Source of the DNA: Talinum fruticosum
Taxonomy: Eukaryota > Streptophyta > Magnoliopsida > Caryophyllales > Talinaceae
Length of the DNA stretch: 64,000 nucleotides
Direction of reading: 5' to 3'
Assembly (NCBI GenBank): GCA_021018815.1
Contig: JAITYX010000033.1
Location: 4,024,001 to 4,088,000, forward strand
A model generated the notes under the pieces. It saw only the letters and a list, made by a program, of their open reading frames with translations, did not search any database and was not told where the DNA came from. Positions 10,685-23,869 of the stretch are shown here, piece by piece. The stretch's first letter is position 1. Every line of letters starts with the position of its first letter. The position numbers and the translations under genes are program-made.

Positions 10685-12661
10685 ATTTATCATATATCAT
10701 AATAATTAGAATCAAATTCAACATAGTATGTACAGATAGGCTCTATTGCAACTAAGAGAATTGTTTTCAATTATAGTTTACTAGCTAAGACGCGCTCGTT
10801 GCCTCGGAATTGCAAATTTTCCCCTGTTCATTCAATCTAAATATATTTCAGATGATAACATTATATAACTAAGAAGTATTAAATAACTTGGAAGTATTAA
10901 ATAACTTAGAAATGAATCAAAAATACTTAAAACAGATCAAAGTATATGTAAATCAAGAGTAGGAAATTTTTTGCTTACGTAGCTTAGTAAAAAATACTCA
11001 AAAATATATCTAAGTACATATAAAACTGCTTGGACAATACTACAAAAGTTTCATAGAAGAATTTGAATCTGATCTAGATCCGGATAAAAAGTTCTCAATT
11101 TTTACTTAGCACACCAAGAGAGTTTCTTTTTTTTTATAGGGGGAAGTGGTCAAACTTAGAATAAAGACTACTTTCATTATACATGACTTCATTAGCAACC
11201 ACACATAACTTAATTACTAAATAACTCATGTACTTCCTTTACTCAAATTACAAAACAGCTGTACTTCCAATCCGTTTCTCCATTAGAAGCCTCAATTTCT
11301 AATTTCTTTTTGTAATTTCTGTTTCGACTGAGTAATGACACAGGTAGAAAATCCCACCCATAAATTCGAACCCTAATAGCAAACTCATGGCACTCATATA
11401 AAATAATCATATAAAACAATCATATAGCAAACTTTCTACTCTAGCCTAGCTTGCCACAACGTTCCCCACACTACACCATAGTCATCCATGTATGGTCTCC
11501 CACCACAAAACCCCATGGCACTCATATAAAACAATTTTTGCTGCAAGTCACCAAACAATAAAGCATCTTAAGCATGAGAGCAAAATTAAAAGAGGAAAAA
11601 CAGTATGATGTGAGAGAGAAGAACATGCCCATTAGCAATTAAATTAAAAATTTCACATCTGCATCTTAACTAAGGTTGATGCAAACCTATTTCTCTTATC
11701 AAAATCAGCCCAGTAATTAGGATAGCAAAAATTAAGTCGCCAAACTACGTAACCCATGATTAAACCCTCAACTTTGATATACAACTTGACAACCAACTCA
11801 GAGTGACAAAGTTTATGTTTCAAAGTAAGCAAAGGAGATTGATTATAATATATGTAGAGAAGTTTGAAGTAAGAAAAATGAAATGAAAGTTTATACTCCC
11901 GCCAATCTACCCCTCCCCCAACCACCAAAAACAAGAAAAAAGAAAAACGACAAATTATCAACAAAAAGCCAATGAAACTGAAGAATGAAATTTAACTTGA
12001 AAAATCAAAAAAGAATTAAACTCAAAAGAAAAAATTCAAAACTTACAGAAGTAGACATAGAGTAGGCAAATTTCAAAATCCCATCAATTGTTACCTACCC
12101 TTATGATGGTAGAAGATTGTCTCCACCCCAAAATTACCAAACTAGAGTTATTCATTCTCTACCACTTCCTTTCTCACTTCTTAAATGTATCTCATCCTCC
12201 TCTCGCTCATCACAATTAGAACAATCTACCAAGCAAGATTAACATATACCTATCTCTAATTACATCATTTGACCCCCGAAAACCTAAATCAACCAAAAAT
12301 TACTGGAGGAATATAACAAAATAGATTACACCCAGAAAGATTGAATAGGAATAATACAAAACCTATAAATAATACAACACTAAGTACATATTCCCTTTAT
12401 ATATATCATATATTAAAATTTTAAATTTATCTCTCTCCTCTCACAAACAATTTGAAAACAATACATTTGATGATGTTTCCTTCAAAAATTATGGAGGTCA
12501 ATGACCATTTTTCAATTGTTTATTACTTGGTGATTATACATTGTTGTATTGTATTAAGTTTTTGTCATGGGAATGCTTATAATTTTTTGATATTTAAATG
12601 TTACATTGTAGATTTTTTTCGTTCTCGTTGATAATTCAGAACAAATTAAGAAAAGAGTAAA
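10685..12661. other. CACTA-1 interior, AT-rich, with a weak Helitron-like end
   Basis: No coding region is supported. On the minus strand near 10781 the sequence GCGCGTCTTAGCTAGT ends in CTAGT and follows a GC-rich stretch with GGCAACGAG. This recalls a Helitron 3' terminus, but the hairpin is poor and I could not place a matching 5' end. The ORF at 11653-11964 on the minus strand has no recognisable motif. Confidence 0.35.
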
Positions 12662-13500
12662 ATGGATGACTTGTGCCGATAGACGAAGCGATATATACAT
12701 AAATGGAGTCAAGGGAATTTCTTGATTTTCCTTTCTCTGACATACCTACAAGTGTTGATATGGAAGAACGTAAGGTCCCTTGTCCTTGTAAGCGGTGTAA
12801 CAATAGTTGTCATAAGACAAGGGAAGAGATAAATGAAGACCTTTTTATAAACGGTATAGTACCTGCGTACACTCATTGGATTTATTATGGTGAACACAAA
12901 CATCGTACAAAATGAGCTAGGAATGCTTTAGGAGAAGAAAATCATGAAAATATTTTTGAAATGTTACATGAAGCTTGTGGTCCTTTAATTGAAGATGACC
13001 TTGTGATGAATGAGGGAGCAGATTATCATGACCATCTGAATAATAGCAAGGAAGTAGAAATTTATGAGAGGCTTATGCAAGATGCTCAAAAAATGTTGTA
13101 TCCTGGGTGTGATGAGTTCTCAAAGCTATCATTTATCCTAAAGTTGTTTCAAATTAAGTGTTTAGATGGGATGACAAACAAAGCTTTTACTAATATGCTT
13201 CAATTGATTAAAAGTGAATTGCCTAAAGGTTCAAATATGCCATCAACATATTATGAAGCCCGAAAGATGATAACTAATTTAGGCTTTGGGTATGAGAAGA
13301 TAGAAGCATGTGTTAATGATTGTATGCTTTTTTGGAAGGAGAATTCTAAGCTTAAAGAATGTTTAATCTTTCATTCTAAACGTAGTGACACTCCTCCAAA
13401 AGTGCTACGTTATTTTCCTATAACACCAAGATTGCAAAGGCTATATAGGTCATCAAAAATAGCAGAAGATATCAGTTTTCTTATTTTATATTTTAACTAA
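12662..13500 (+). pseudogene. CACTA-1 transposase, TNP2-type, N-terminal half only
   Basis: The first part (about 12662-12915) is the transposase-associated domain with the CPCKRCNNSC zinc-type motif and a GIVPAYTHWIYYGE motif. After a stop near 12913 it resumes at 12961 and runs through a helical region (MTNKAFTNMLQLIK), then the LPKGSNMPSTYYEARKMI block and YEKIEACVNDCMLFWKE, all typical of the TNP2 N-terminal half. It breaks off after RSSKIAED at about 13470 and reads into unrelated codons with a stop at 13500. The RNase H-fold catalytic domain that should follow is absent. The start is disturbed by a one-base frame change before 12703. Confidence 0.9.
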
Positions 13501-13954
13501 GCTGGTATTTGAGGGGCATCTGTTGTAGCCAAAAATTCATATCTCGTGTGGAGTTATGTGCATATATATGTATACATAAACATTCATATGTGTGTGCGTG
13601 TAAAACAAGCATGAAGATGTTGTGAATATTTGCTTGGTCATTTAAGATGTTCATGAGATCCAAAGAGAATTTTACTTGACGAATACTGTACACTATCAAG
13701 AAATTCAGCTTTTGTAGGATAGTAGTCATCAATGTCAAGCGTCTTGTGAAGTTGAAAAGTCGGATATCTTCTTAGATATATTTATTTTTTACGATGATTT
13801 ATTAATGTTTACATTACAAATGGTTTATGTTATTTGAATTTAGATTGAACGTGAGTTTCATATTATGTCTATATTTGGGGATCATTTTGAATATTTAAAC
13901 ATATTAGCTAATGGATATCTTATTTTATTGTATAATGAATATTTATGATGTCAT
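13501..13954. other. CACTA-1 region between the truncated transposase and the subterminal repeats
   Basis: About 450 bp of AT-rich DNA without coding signal. It marks the deletion that removed the rest of the transposase and any second gene. Confidence 0.5.
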
Positions 13955-14415
13955 GCGTAATTTTCGCTTGAATTAGTTAACATTCCACAAGTGCTCTTAC
14001 GCCTATAAATAGACATGCCACGATTGCTCTCGTTGATATAACATATAGTATGCCACGAGGTACCGTGCCTAGAAGCGGACTTGCCACGGGATAACATATA
14101 GCTTGCCACGGAATAATGTATACCATGCCACGGGTTGCTACGAGTGCCTAGAAGCATACTTGCCACGGGAAAACGTATAGCATGCCACGGGTAACTACCG
14201 TGCCTAGAATTAAACTTACGATGGGTATTCCATGGCTAAAGTAAGCACCTTGCCACGAGAATTTCTGTGGCCACCATTTGTCATGTAGCCACAGTACTCA
14301 TTTTTCTATGGCCACAACCTTGCCACAATCACTTGTGGCACGGAGCTCATTTCGTAAATTCCTATGGCAAGATGGCATAGCCACGAGAATTTGAAACTTG
14401 TGCCACGTAATCTTC
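13955..14415. repeat. CACTA-1 right subterminal repeat region
   Basis: TTGCCACGG, ATGCCACGG and CGTGCCTAGAA motifs recur at least a dozen times, spaced roughly 20-40 bp. They mirror the left end (3534-3890) and are presumed accessory-protein binding sites. Confidence 0.85.
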
Positions 14416-14444
14416 TATGGCACAAGTAATGATTTGTTGTAGTG
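14416..14444 (-). repeat. CACTA-1 right terminal inverted repeat
   Basis: Reverse complement of the left end with 2 mismatches in 29, ending GTAGTG at 14444. It is followed by the ATT target duplication. Confidence 0.95.
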
Positions 14445-16546
14445 ATTCCGAGTCCCTACAAGATATCTAAAGATTCTCTTCACCACGAGTGAGATATGAT
14501 TATTTAGGATTAGCTTGAAATATTACACAAAGGCAAACGCTAAACATGATATCCGACCTATTAGATGTGAAATAAAGTAGAGATCTAATCATATCTTTGT
14601 AAAGTTTTTGATCCACAACTTTACCTTTCTCGACCGAGTTAAGTTTTAAACTACTACTCATAGGTGCTTGTGGCATGCTTCACATCTTATAGCGTGTATT
14701 TCTTCGATAACTCCTTGGTGTATTTAGATTGATGGACACAGATTCCATCCTTTTCTTGCTTGATTTGCGGACCAAGGAAGAAATTGAGTTCTGCTATCAT
14801 GCTTATTTGGAACTCCTATCTTATCAACTCGGAAAACACTTGGCATAAAGTTTTATTAGTAGCTCCAAAGGTAATATCATCAGCATAGATATGAATGATA
14901 AAAAATCATTCCCCTAGGTTTTTGTGAAAAGAGTTTTTCAATCTAACCTCTTTTGAAATCATTTTCAACTAAGAAATTGCTTAGTCATTCATACCAAGCT
15001 CTCGGAGCTTGTTGAAGACCATTTAAAGCCTTATGCAACTTGAAAACATGATTTGGAAATTCTGAGTTTTCAAATCCAGGGGTTGCTCAACATAAACTTC
15101 TTCTTGAATATAACCATTGAGAAATGTGCATTTAACATCCATTTGATAAAGCTTGATGTTCATGCTAGATAAAAATGCTAAGAGAATGCTGATTGCCTCA
15201 ATCCTAGCAATAGGTGCAAAGGTTTCCCCACAATAGATTCCCTCTTCTTGATTATACCCCTAAGCAACTAATCTAGCCTTATTTCGACTACCAACCCTTA
15301 CTCATCCAATTTGTTTTTAAAAATCCATTTGGTTTCTATTACTGGTTCAACAATGTCATCTTCATCTCTATTAAGTTTGAGATCCGAAAAGGTGGATTCA
15401 CTTATCCTACCAAGGTCAATGTCATCAAAGACAATGTGGATGCTTTCTTCCACTTTGTTAGTTCTTTTGTTAAAAACTCGATAAGTTTTACTATGAGATG
15501 AATAACTCGGAACATGCCTTCATCCGACCTAGCATCAAACTTAGTCGGATGTTCCTTACCATTGTTATGCACATAGCATTTACATCCGAATGTTCAAGTA
15601 GGAAATGTTAGGCTTCTCTCCCTTATATAGCTCATAGGGTTTCTTCTTCAACATGGGTCCGATGAGGCATCCGTTGAGTGTATAGTTTGCTATGTCGATC
15701 GCTTCGACCCAAAAATAGTAAGGTAAATCATTTTCAATCATCATGGTCCTTCCTATTTCTTCAAGGGTTCTGTTCTTTTTCTCCTCTACTTCATTCCGTT
15801 GAGGAGTTCTTGGTGCAGAGAAGTTGTGGAAGATGTCATTCTTATCACAAAAGTGTACAAATTCCGAGTAATAGAACTCCCTTCCATGGTAAGTTCGAAT
15901 TCTTCCGATCTAAGTTTGAGACTCCACTTGAATTTTCCTACGGATCTTAGTGAACTCTTTGAAGGTTTCATTCTTATTCTTCAGAAAATACACCCAGGTA
16001 AATGGTGAATAATCATCAACAATAACCAGTACATATGATTTACCTCCTAAGCTTTTCAAAGGAATTTCACCACACAAATCCGTTTGAACTAGTTCAAGCA
16101 CTTTGGATGTAGACACAGCTTTGAGTGGTTTGAAAGATGATCTAACTTGCATTCTTTTTGTGCATGCTTCATCGATTTATTCTTTTTTAAATGCATAGTT
16201 AGGTAAACCCCTAACCAATCCATAATATATAAGTTTCTTAATAGTATGCATGCTAATATAACCTAGTCTATGATGTCATGTCCATGAATCATCATTCAAA
16301 GATGCTTCAAACAAGATAAATTCTAACTAGAATCTAAGAGAGAAATGGTATAAGTGTTACCCGACCTCGGACTCGAGAGCTTTGTCTTTTTGGTGACTCG
16401 CATCGAAATGTAGTAGTTGGTTTGAGTGAGTCTTACCTCTCAACCTTTTTCACACAGACTCGGATATGCTCGGGAGATTGTACTTGAGCCTTTTGACAAG
16501 GTAGACCGCACTGACCGAGTCAGCCACTGTCTAAGTACCAGTGGCC
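14445..16546 (-). pseudogene. Copia pol: protease start, integrase, reverse transcriptase
   Basis: Read on the minus strand from 16546 down. First comes the protease active-site block WYLDSG, next to the CACTA-2 junction. Then the integrase zinc-binding region ends at EACTKRMQ, followed by catalytic core motifs LVQTDLCGE and VIVDDYSPFTWVYF (about 15910-16152) and a degraded APRTPQ block. Reverse transcriptase follows, with the catalytic Y-A-D-D box at 14887-14876. The segment ends with RYLVGT at the CACTA-1 junction. The integrase inserts the cDNA and the reverse transcriptase makes it. Numerous frameshifts and stops break the frame, so no single long ORF survives. Confidence 0.92.
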
Positions 16547-16549
16547 CTT

Positions 16550-16562
16550 CACTACTACAAAG
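16550..16562 (+). repeat. CACTA-2 left terminal inverted repeat
   Basis: CACTACTACAAAG, matching the opposite end (24118-24130) at about 11 of 13 positions. Confidence 0.9.
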
Positions 16563-16599
16563 CCGTTAATTAGCGGAACTACGGAATCAACAACGGAAC

Positions 16600-16845
16600 C
16601 GACAAAAACAACAATCGTGTCGAACGGCGACGAAATTAGCGACGGAAAAAGGTATCCGTCGCTAAGCCGTAGCTGAGGTATTTAGAATTTCTAGATCTAG
16701 GAAAAACAACAAAATAAAAGTATAATTAAATTAATTTAGTCGATAGCGACGTAACAGATCCGTCGCTAATAAAAAACTTTTTATTAGCAACGAAACAAAG
16801 ACAGATCGTTCCGTCGCTATCGACTAATAAAATTAAGATCCGGCC
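16600..16845. repeat. CACTA-2 left subterminal repeats
   Basis: AGCGACGGA / TCCGTCGCT motifs occur repeatedly in both orientations, several as facing pairs that could form hairpins. Presumed binding sites for the element accessory protein. Confidence 0.85.
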
Positions 16846-17785
16846 TTTCGGCCGGACCGAGGAAACCGAAGCGAGAGAGAGAGAGGAGTGCGAGCGATTT
16901 TGTGAGCTAGAGTGCCCGGCCCACCACCACGCATCCACACCCCCATCGGCCGCCGGTGGACCACCGCCCCGCTCCGTCCGCCCCTCTTCCGCACGTCGCC
17001 ACTTGGTCCGCCGCCTCGTGTCCGTAAGCCAAAGACGGGTGAGTTCTCCTTGGTTGCTCCCGCCTCTTGGGCCGCCCTTGTTGGCGACCGCAGGAGGTTG
17101 CCATCGCCGCCACCCGTCCTGCCGCTGCGCTGCCTAGTTTGAAGGTATTGTTTTGTTGATTGTTATTAGATTTAGGGTTTTCAATAATTTAGTACAAATT
17201 GATGATTTTATATAATTTGGTGCAAATTAATGTTGTTTGTGAATGAATTTGAAAAGAAAAATGTGCAATTATGTTATTTATGTATAGATGTTGTGTTCTT
17301 TAAAGTATGTGAGGTTAGATTTTTTGGAAATTATTGTTGAAGTTAAAGTAAATGTTATTTGTGATTTATATATGTGTAATTATTTGTGGTTTATTTATAA
17401 ATTTATTGAACATTTGACAAATTATTAATAAATAATGGTTACTTGTGTGAAATTAGAAATGAAATTATTGTTGTAAATTTTGAAAAAATTTTATAAATTA
17501 TAATTGTGTGTTAGTTATTTTATACTAATTAGGTAGAAATAATGTAATCAATTATATTTGTGTGAATTTATTTATGTTAATTAGGTATGGTTAGTTTAAT
17601 GATGAAATAAATAATTAAGAGTAAAATATAGAAATTAAAGAAATTTATGTATAAGAAAAGTATATGTTCAATGCATAAAGGTTATATATATTATGTTCAT
17701 TATAGAAGAAACGTAATCATAACATCTCCATGTATTGATTACTAACTAATATTTAATAAATTGTTAAATGTCAATTAGAATATAT
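16846..17785. other. CACTA-2 leader and intron-like region
   Basis: From 16860 a purine-rich run (GAGAGAGAGAG) leads into a GC-rich block (about 16910-17140) that differs sharply from its AT-rich surroundings. This resembles the GC-rich promoter and leader of CACTA elements. The following 600 bp is AT-rich with no coding and may be a leader intron. The ORFs on both strands at 16907-17142 are most likely compositional artefacts. Confidence 0.5.
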
Positions 17786-20700
17786 ATGGACGGGCCTACG
17801 CATTGTATATGGATGTATCGTAGGTTATTACCTGGTAGAGTTGAGTATAGACAAGAGTTTTTAGACGGGGTTGAGGAGTTTGATGCACATGCTAGAAGTC
17901 AATCGAATTCGTACATAATCAACAATATAGGTGTCCATGTCGCAAATGCGAAAATCGAAAGTATAAGGATCCCAATGAAGTTAAATTACACCTTTATCAA
18001 TATGGTTTTCTTCCAAACTATTGGTATTAGACTAGTCATGGAGAAATAGATCCTCATTTACATGAGGATGGTGGTATGACTTCGACATATTCAATGACGA
18101 AAGTGACTCCAATCATATGAATTACGGCGATGTAGAATCAAATATCGACCGTATGAATGATATGGTCACGGATGCCATGATCTCAAATCAAGACTATACA
18201 AGTAAGCCTCCAAATACCAATGCCCAAAATTTCTTTAATATGGTTGGGCAGCACAACGACCTTTGTAGGTAGGAAATGAAACTCACACTGAGTTGTCCGC
18301 CACCATTAGACTCGTTGAGCATCATGTCCGACTACAACATGCCTCAAAATTGCTTTAATGAGATTGCTCAACTTATAAAGGAGATTTGTCCCCTTGATGA
18401 CCGAGTTCCTCATGACATTCACCATGCAAAGAAGGTCATTAAAAATCTTGGGATGCATGTTCAAAAAAATTGATTGTTGTCGAAAATTTTGCATGTTGTT
18501 CTACAAAGAGGACATTAATCTTGATTTATGCAAGTTTTGTGGTCATGCGAGATGGAAGCGTCAAAGGGAAAGATAAGGAAAAAGTCAAAGGACTTCGTTT
18601 GCAAGGATGCATTACTTTCCATTAATACCAAGACTTCGGTGCTTGTTTGCTTCAAAAACCATAGCAGAGCACATGAGATGGCATTATGAGAATGTAAGAG
18701 AGGATGGTGTCCTTTGTCATCCTTCGGTTGGTGAAGTAGGGAAACATTTTGATAGAGTTCACCCCGAATTTTCTACTCGAGCCTAGAAATATTAGACTTG
18801 GTTTGTGCGCGAGATGGGTTTAATCCATTCAGCCAATCTTCAAGGTCTTATTCATTCTGGCCAATCGTTGTTACGCCCTATAATCTACCACCAGAATTAT
18901 ACATGACGACGCCTTATATGTTCTTGACATGCATCATACCAGGGCCTACAAATCCGAAAAATAAAATTGATGTGTATTTGCAGCCTCTTATTGATTAGTT
19001 GAAAACACTATGGGAAGATGGTGTGGAAACATATGATATTTCAAAAGGTGAGAACTTTTTCATGAAGGCTGCGTTGATGTAGACCATTAATGATTTCCCG
19101 ACATATGGTATGTTGTCCGGATGGAGTATTCATGGCACCATGTCATGCCCAGTATGTATGAATTAAATAAAAGCATTAAAACATAGAAATGGGCGAAAAT
19201 TTTTATGGTTTGATTTCCATCGGCGGTTTTGGCACGAAGTCACGCGTTCCAAAGGAATAGCACAATGTTTACAAAAGGAAAAGCTGTACATTCGGGTCCT
19301 CCTCGTCGATATACGGGGAAGAAATAAAACAATGGGTTGAAAACTTTCCCAAAGTAACGAAGAGTAGGAAATCAACATTTCGGGATTTAAAAAGGATCAT
19401 AATTGGACAAAACAAAGCATGTTTTGGGAGCTTCCATATTGGAAAGATTAATTTTTTCGCCACAACTTAGATGTGATGTACATTGAAAAGAACTTTTTGA
19501 GAATATAATTAACACCGTTATGGATATTCCCGGGAAAACAAAGGATGATATTAAGGCAAGAATGGATTTGGAAGAGTTGTGTGATCATGTGGAGTTGAAT
19601 TTAAAGCATGAATTAAATGGTAAAATTCTCAAACCGAAGGCAAAATATGTGTTGACGTTGGAGCGAGAAGAAGGCAATATGTGAATGGGCAAGAGAGTTT
19701 AAAATGCCAAATGATTACTTGTTCTAACATTTCATACATTGTAGACCCAAACTCCACTAAGTTCCATAGCATGAAAAGTCATGATTGTCATGTTTTCATG
19801 GAGAGTCTTCTTCCAATAGCATTTAGTGCACTTCCGGACAAGGTTTTAGCGCCTCTCATTGAAATTAGTGAGTTCTTCAAGAACCTTTGCTCATCTGTTT
19901 TACGGGATGCGGAGTTAGAGCAAATGCATCGAAATATTTCAATAACACTTTATAAATTGGAAACATTACTTCCTCCTGGGTTCTTCAATGTGATGGAACA
20001 CTTGGCTGTTCACTTGGCGGAGGAAGCAAAATTGGGTGGTCCGGTACAATACCGGTGGATGTATCCATTTGAGAGGTTCTTTAGCCGATTGAAGAGATCC
20101 ATAGGAAACAAATCGAAGCTCGAAGGGAGTATCGCTGAAAAATATGCACGATTTGAAGAAACACATTTTGCATCTTACTATTTCGGCTCTAACATGCCTT
20201 GTATGCGTAATAGAAGTCGACGAAATGAGGGGAGTGAAGTTCCATACCACAATCCTACTCTTTCGGTATTCATACCAGAAGGTGCTCCAATTGGGAAGTT
20301 CACTCGTGTTTTCTTGATGATAAGGAAAAGACGGCTGCACATGTCCATGTTTTACTAAAGCTGTTCGAAGTTAAACATTACCTTGAGTGAGTTTATCTTG
20401 TCCTATACAACAATCGTTTCAATAAATTTTTTCACAATGATGATGTAATATTAATAAACATTTTAAACTCGGCCTCTTCGAAGACCAAAAATGAGCTATG
20501 TATGCTGATGTTAGTGAGGCGGCAATTGATGCAATGGTGGAAAGTGAGTTCGAAGATTGGTTCAAAGGAGCTGTGAGTATCACATATTAAAACTTAATGC
20601 TCATGCCTAAAATTTATTGGAATGGGTTTTTCAATTTTAATAAACTAAACCAATACTATCTTATTGACACATATTCATTATTATCGAGTATATCATGATG

Positions 20701-21479
20701 AAAAACATGTTTATTTGATGCAATTAGCTCAAGGTCCTTTAAGGAGAGTGAAAATATGGACAACATACACGGTGAATGGAATGTTATTTCATACTAAGGC
20801 TCGAAATGAAGGGAGGATCACCTTCAATTGAGGTGTTTGTGTGAAAGGAACTGATGGAGGACATGTTGAAAATAATTACTACGGCATCTTGCAAGTAGTT
20901 GAAGTTGAATATGTTGGTGAACCAATAAAAAGGTGTGTGCTTGTTTAAATGCAATTGGTTTGACCCTAGTCGTACTCGGGTACTCAGTGCCATAAATTTA
21001 GGTCGTCTGTTGAAGTGCATCGTACAAGGCGTTATCGTAAGTACGATCCTTTCATATTTGCTGGTACTCGCAACTCAGGTGTATTATATGTCATATCCAC
21101 AAGGGGTCCCTATAGAAAAATTAAGTTGGTTCGTCGAAATGGCAGCAAAACCAAGGGCCAAAGTTGATGACCAATATACTATTCCTCTTGCATTATAAGA
21201 GGATAGTGTGGGTACGATCGATTCTATAATGGAAACTTTGCTTGGACACTTTGGTTGATAACTCAATATCAGCGAGAAGAATTAGGTGATGATGTTATTT
21301 TAAACCAAGAAGATGGGATTGAGGATGTTAGTGAAGAAAATGATGGTGAAGAAGATGAGTAAGGTGAATGGGATGATGATAACATCACCGATGAGGAAGA
21401 AGAACATCTCATATTCAATGATGACGAAGAGGATAGTGACGAAGACGATGATGATACTGATGATGAGGATGATGGCTAG
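17786..21479 (+). pseudogene. CACTA-2 transposase, TNP2-type with DUF4218 and DUF4216 regions
   Basis: Reading in order: transposase-associated domain (MYRRLLPGR, EFLDGVEEF); TNP2 helical block with PHDIHHAKKVIKNLG and KIDCCRKFCMLF; the catalytic-region motifs DGFNPFSQSSRSYSFWP, NLPPELYM and CIIPGPTNPKNKIDVYLQPL (about 18800-19000); then GVETYDISKGENFFM, and TINDFPTYGMLSGWS directly after a stop near 19081. DUF4218 follows (MKSHDCHVFMESLLPIAF, VQYRWMYPFERF; about 19770-20100), then a DUF4216-like block (LFKCNWFDP, about 20938) and an acidic Asp/Glu tail ending at 21479. This is the full family architecture. Several in-frame stops (for example near 19081 and 21361) and frame changes make it nonfunctional, although introns may explain some breaks. 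The chosen ATG gives MDGPTH. Confidence 0.92.
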
Positions 21480-21716
21480 TTGATGATGTTCTTTTATGTT
21501 GATTTATATTGAATCTTTAATTTTTGTTATAATCAAATGAATTCTTATTAATGTAATGAAGGTGAAATAATTGAAGCGTATTTTCTTAATAGAAGAATAT
21601 TTATATCTAACGCTTACATGTTTATATGTTTACCGATGTTTATATGTTGTTTTATATTGAATCACTTTAACCGTTGGATGTTTAACAATGTTTTTATGTT
21701 GTTTATGTTAGGAAAT

Positions 21717-23662
21717 ATGGAGCGAGGTAGAGGCAGGTCGAAAAGATCAGCTACTCGGGGAAGGGTTAGAAACGTCAATACCGATGGTGAAGGTAATGAT
21801 GTACGCATTTCTAGGCCCCCTCAAAACCCTCCTTACCTTCGGTCTCCGTAGGTAGAGCACTATCTCCATATTCCCCTTACGACCAAACTTCAATGGGTGG
21901 GTCATTCATTTCCAACCCTCCTTATTTCCAACCTCCAAACATCCCGCACATGCAAAGTCCAATGGGTGGGTCTTTCATCCCAAACCCTCCATATTCTCAA
22001 CATGCTCATATGTACTCAAACCGGCCCCATACGTATGCATATAACCAATATGGTACGACCCTTATACCACGCATCCACGTTAGTGCCGAAGAATGATCAC
22101 CACAAAGGCCTACAAATGATGGGGCAACTAATGTAGGCAACGAGCATCCTAATCTTGAATCAAGTAATGCTAATAGCCGGAAAAGATTTGGATTGAGCCA
22201 GATGGTAAAGGGTAAGTGTGATAATAAGTAATAAAATAAATTACGCTTAATAGTAGAATAGTATAACTAACTGTTTTATATGTTTCTTGATTGGGTTCTT
22301 CTCCATTAATAAAGTTATGGGCACGATTTCCCACATCTTCCAAAGCAAGTTTGACGGAGCATAGTCTACATAGGGTAAAGTTCCTCGACCACAACGTGAT
22401 CTATGGTTTTCCGAGTTCAAGGTAATGACAAATCTTTAGTTTTCTGAATTTGAGATAATATAATGACTTATTGTGTATGTTTGAGCATTGTATTATAATT
22501 TCATAACTTATAAACTACTTTTTCATTTATACAGAAATTTTACACTTGGTCTCCAACGGATGAAGTCCAAATAAGAAGAAATTTTGAGAAGAAAGGAAGT
22601 GATCGATTGAAGGAATTCATGCTGAAAGCAAGGAAAAATAAGAAGAAGTTGAAATGGTTGGGTGACAATTACTAGCGAGAGTTGTTAGAATATTGGGAAA
22701 CTGCTGAGTACAAGAAGTTCCGTGAGCGAGCTCGGAAAACCGCAAGCCGATCAAGGTGGACTTGGTTCACCGCTCCATACTTGTGGCTCAATCCCTATGA
22801 CGGAGCATAAGCGGCGATTGGTACATACCCCTTTAGTGATTACGCATGCAACTATTAACATGTTCATATTAGTAAATTCAATCTCTACTAACTTTTTTGT
22901 ATTTAGATGAAGGAGCTTAAAGGAGTTCTTCCTCTACCGACCCAACTATTTTCACGAACCCGGAAGACAAAAAGGACGAATGGGTTGGCCGGAAATCCAA
23001 GGCCATTTATGTGAGTTACCTTATATATGCAATTTTCATATTTTTCAATATATGGTATTCTTTGACAACCTGTGATAGTTACATGGCTCAAAAATTTATA
23101 TATTATTCAGGAAAAGTTTGAAAAAGAGTGGGAAGAGTTGCAAACACTCAACCACTCAACCTTCTACTAATGACCCCAACTCTTCGAGAATTGTGTGTCC
23201 ACCCCTTCACAACATGAGTTGTGGGTGAAAGCCAATGTGAACAACAAAGGTCGCATTTATGGACTTGGATCCGAGGCTAAAAACTTAAAAACCACCATTT
23301 CCTTCAAATCACCGAAAGATGCTACTCCGGATGACTCGGATTTGAGAGCAACGAGTGCATAACTTAACTTCTAAGTTACATCAATGGATTAAGCATGCTC
23401 GTTGCTTGGGTTGGAAAATAGGCAGCTCAAAGAAAAGGTGGACGGTTTCACTGAGCCAATAGCACACTTCACTAAATTTATGAAATCTCAGCAAGCATCC
23501 GGATCTCACCGTAGACCAAGTACAACCACAAGAGGAAGAGGAAGAGGAAGAGTGAGAACCCTAAATTCGTTATCATCGGAACTTTTGTGTATTGGTGAAC
23601 ATTTTGTGAACTTTTCGATAATGTGTTTATCGTTGGTTGTTTTTGTGTGGTTGTTTTTGTGA
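21717..23662 (+). pseudogene. CACTA-2 second gene, plant transposase PF03004-like
   Basis: Starts MERGRGRSKRSATRGR, a basic N-terminus. A Pro-rich segment follows with two copies of an SPMGGSFI-NPPY repeat (about 21880-22000). The central part (about 22530-22800) has the WSPTDEVQIRRNFEKK region, KKKLKWLGDNY and YWETAEYKKF, matching the Ptta/En/Spm-type second ORF. Near 23250 the KGRIYGLGSEAKNLK motif is characteristic. The C-terminus has a coiled-coil-like LENRQLKEKV stretch and an RGRGRGRVR tail. Intron-like AT-rich gaps and stops separate the pieces. In En/Spm the second gene product binds the subterminal repeats and cooperates with the transposase. Confidence 0.8.
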
Positions 23663-23869
23663 ACTTTTGAATTTGTTGTAAATATGTTTGGATTGTTTAT
23701 GATTGTGAACTTTATGTTGGATTTGTATATCCAACTTGGATGAGTAGTTTGTGGCATATGTAAATGTCAAATGTAATTGTAACATATGTGAATGTTGGAT
23801 TTGTATATCCATTCACATTTTTTGTACTAGGTTAACAAAGAATTAGAAAAAGCTATTTTGGAATTCCGC
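23663..23869. other. CACTA-2 downstream AT/GT-rich region
   Basis: GT-rich DNA with a repeated GGATTTGTATATCCA phrase at about 23719 and 23789. It is palindromic around TATA and may be part of the 3' untranslated region. Confidence 0.4.

Larger units (their letters stand above)
3505..14444 (+). mobile_element. CACTA-1, En/Spm-type DNA transposon inserted in copia pol
   Basis: The element begins CACTACAAGAAA and ends TTTGTTGTAGTG, so its ends are inverted copies. It is flanked by the 3-bp duplication ATT (3502-3504 and 14445-14447), as expected for CACTA elements. Total length is 10,940 bp. It has subterminal GTGGCA/TGCCAC repeats at both ends, a truncated TNP2-type transposase near the right end (12662-13500), and a long interior (about 4000-12600) with a large direct duplication that has no obvious transposon coding. 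The insertion splits the copia reverse transcriptase from RNase H. The transposase lacks its catalytic half, so the element is non-autonomous. Confidence 0.95.

Noticed and set aside
11653..11964. 103-codon minus ORF
   Set aside because: AT-rich, no motif, no partner in the second repeat copy. Considered chance.
16907..17142. Proline/Arg-rich ORFs in the GC-rich block
   Set aside because: Opposite-strand ORFs in a CACTA leader with no homologous motif. A composition effect.
19966..20340. 124-codon minus ORF
   Set aside because: Shadow of the DUF4218 region of the CACTA-2 transposase.
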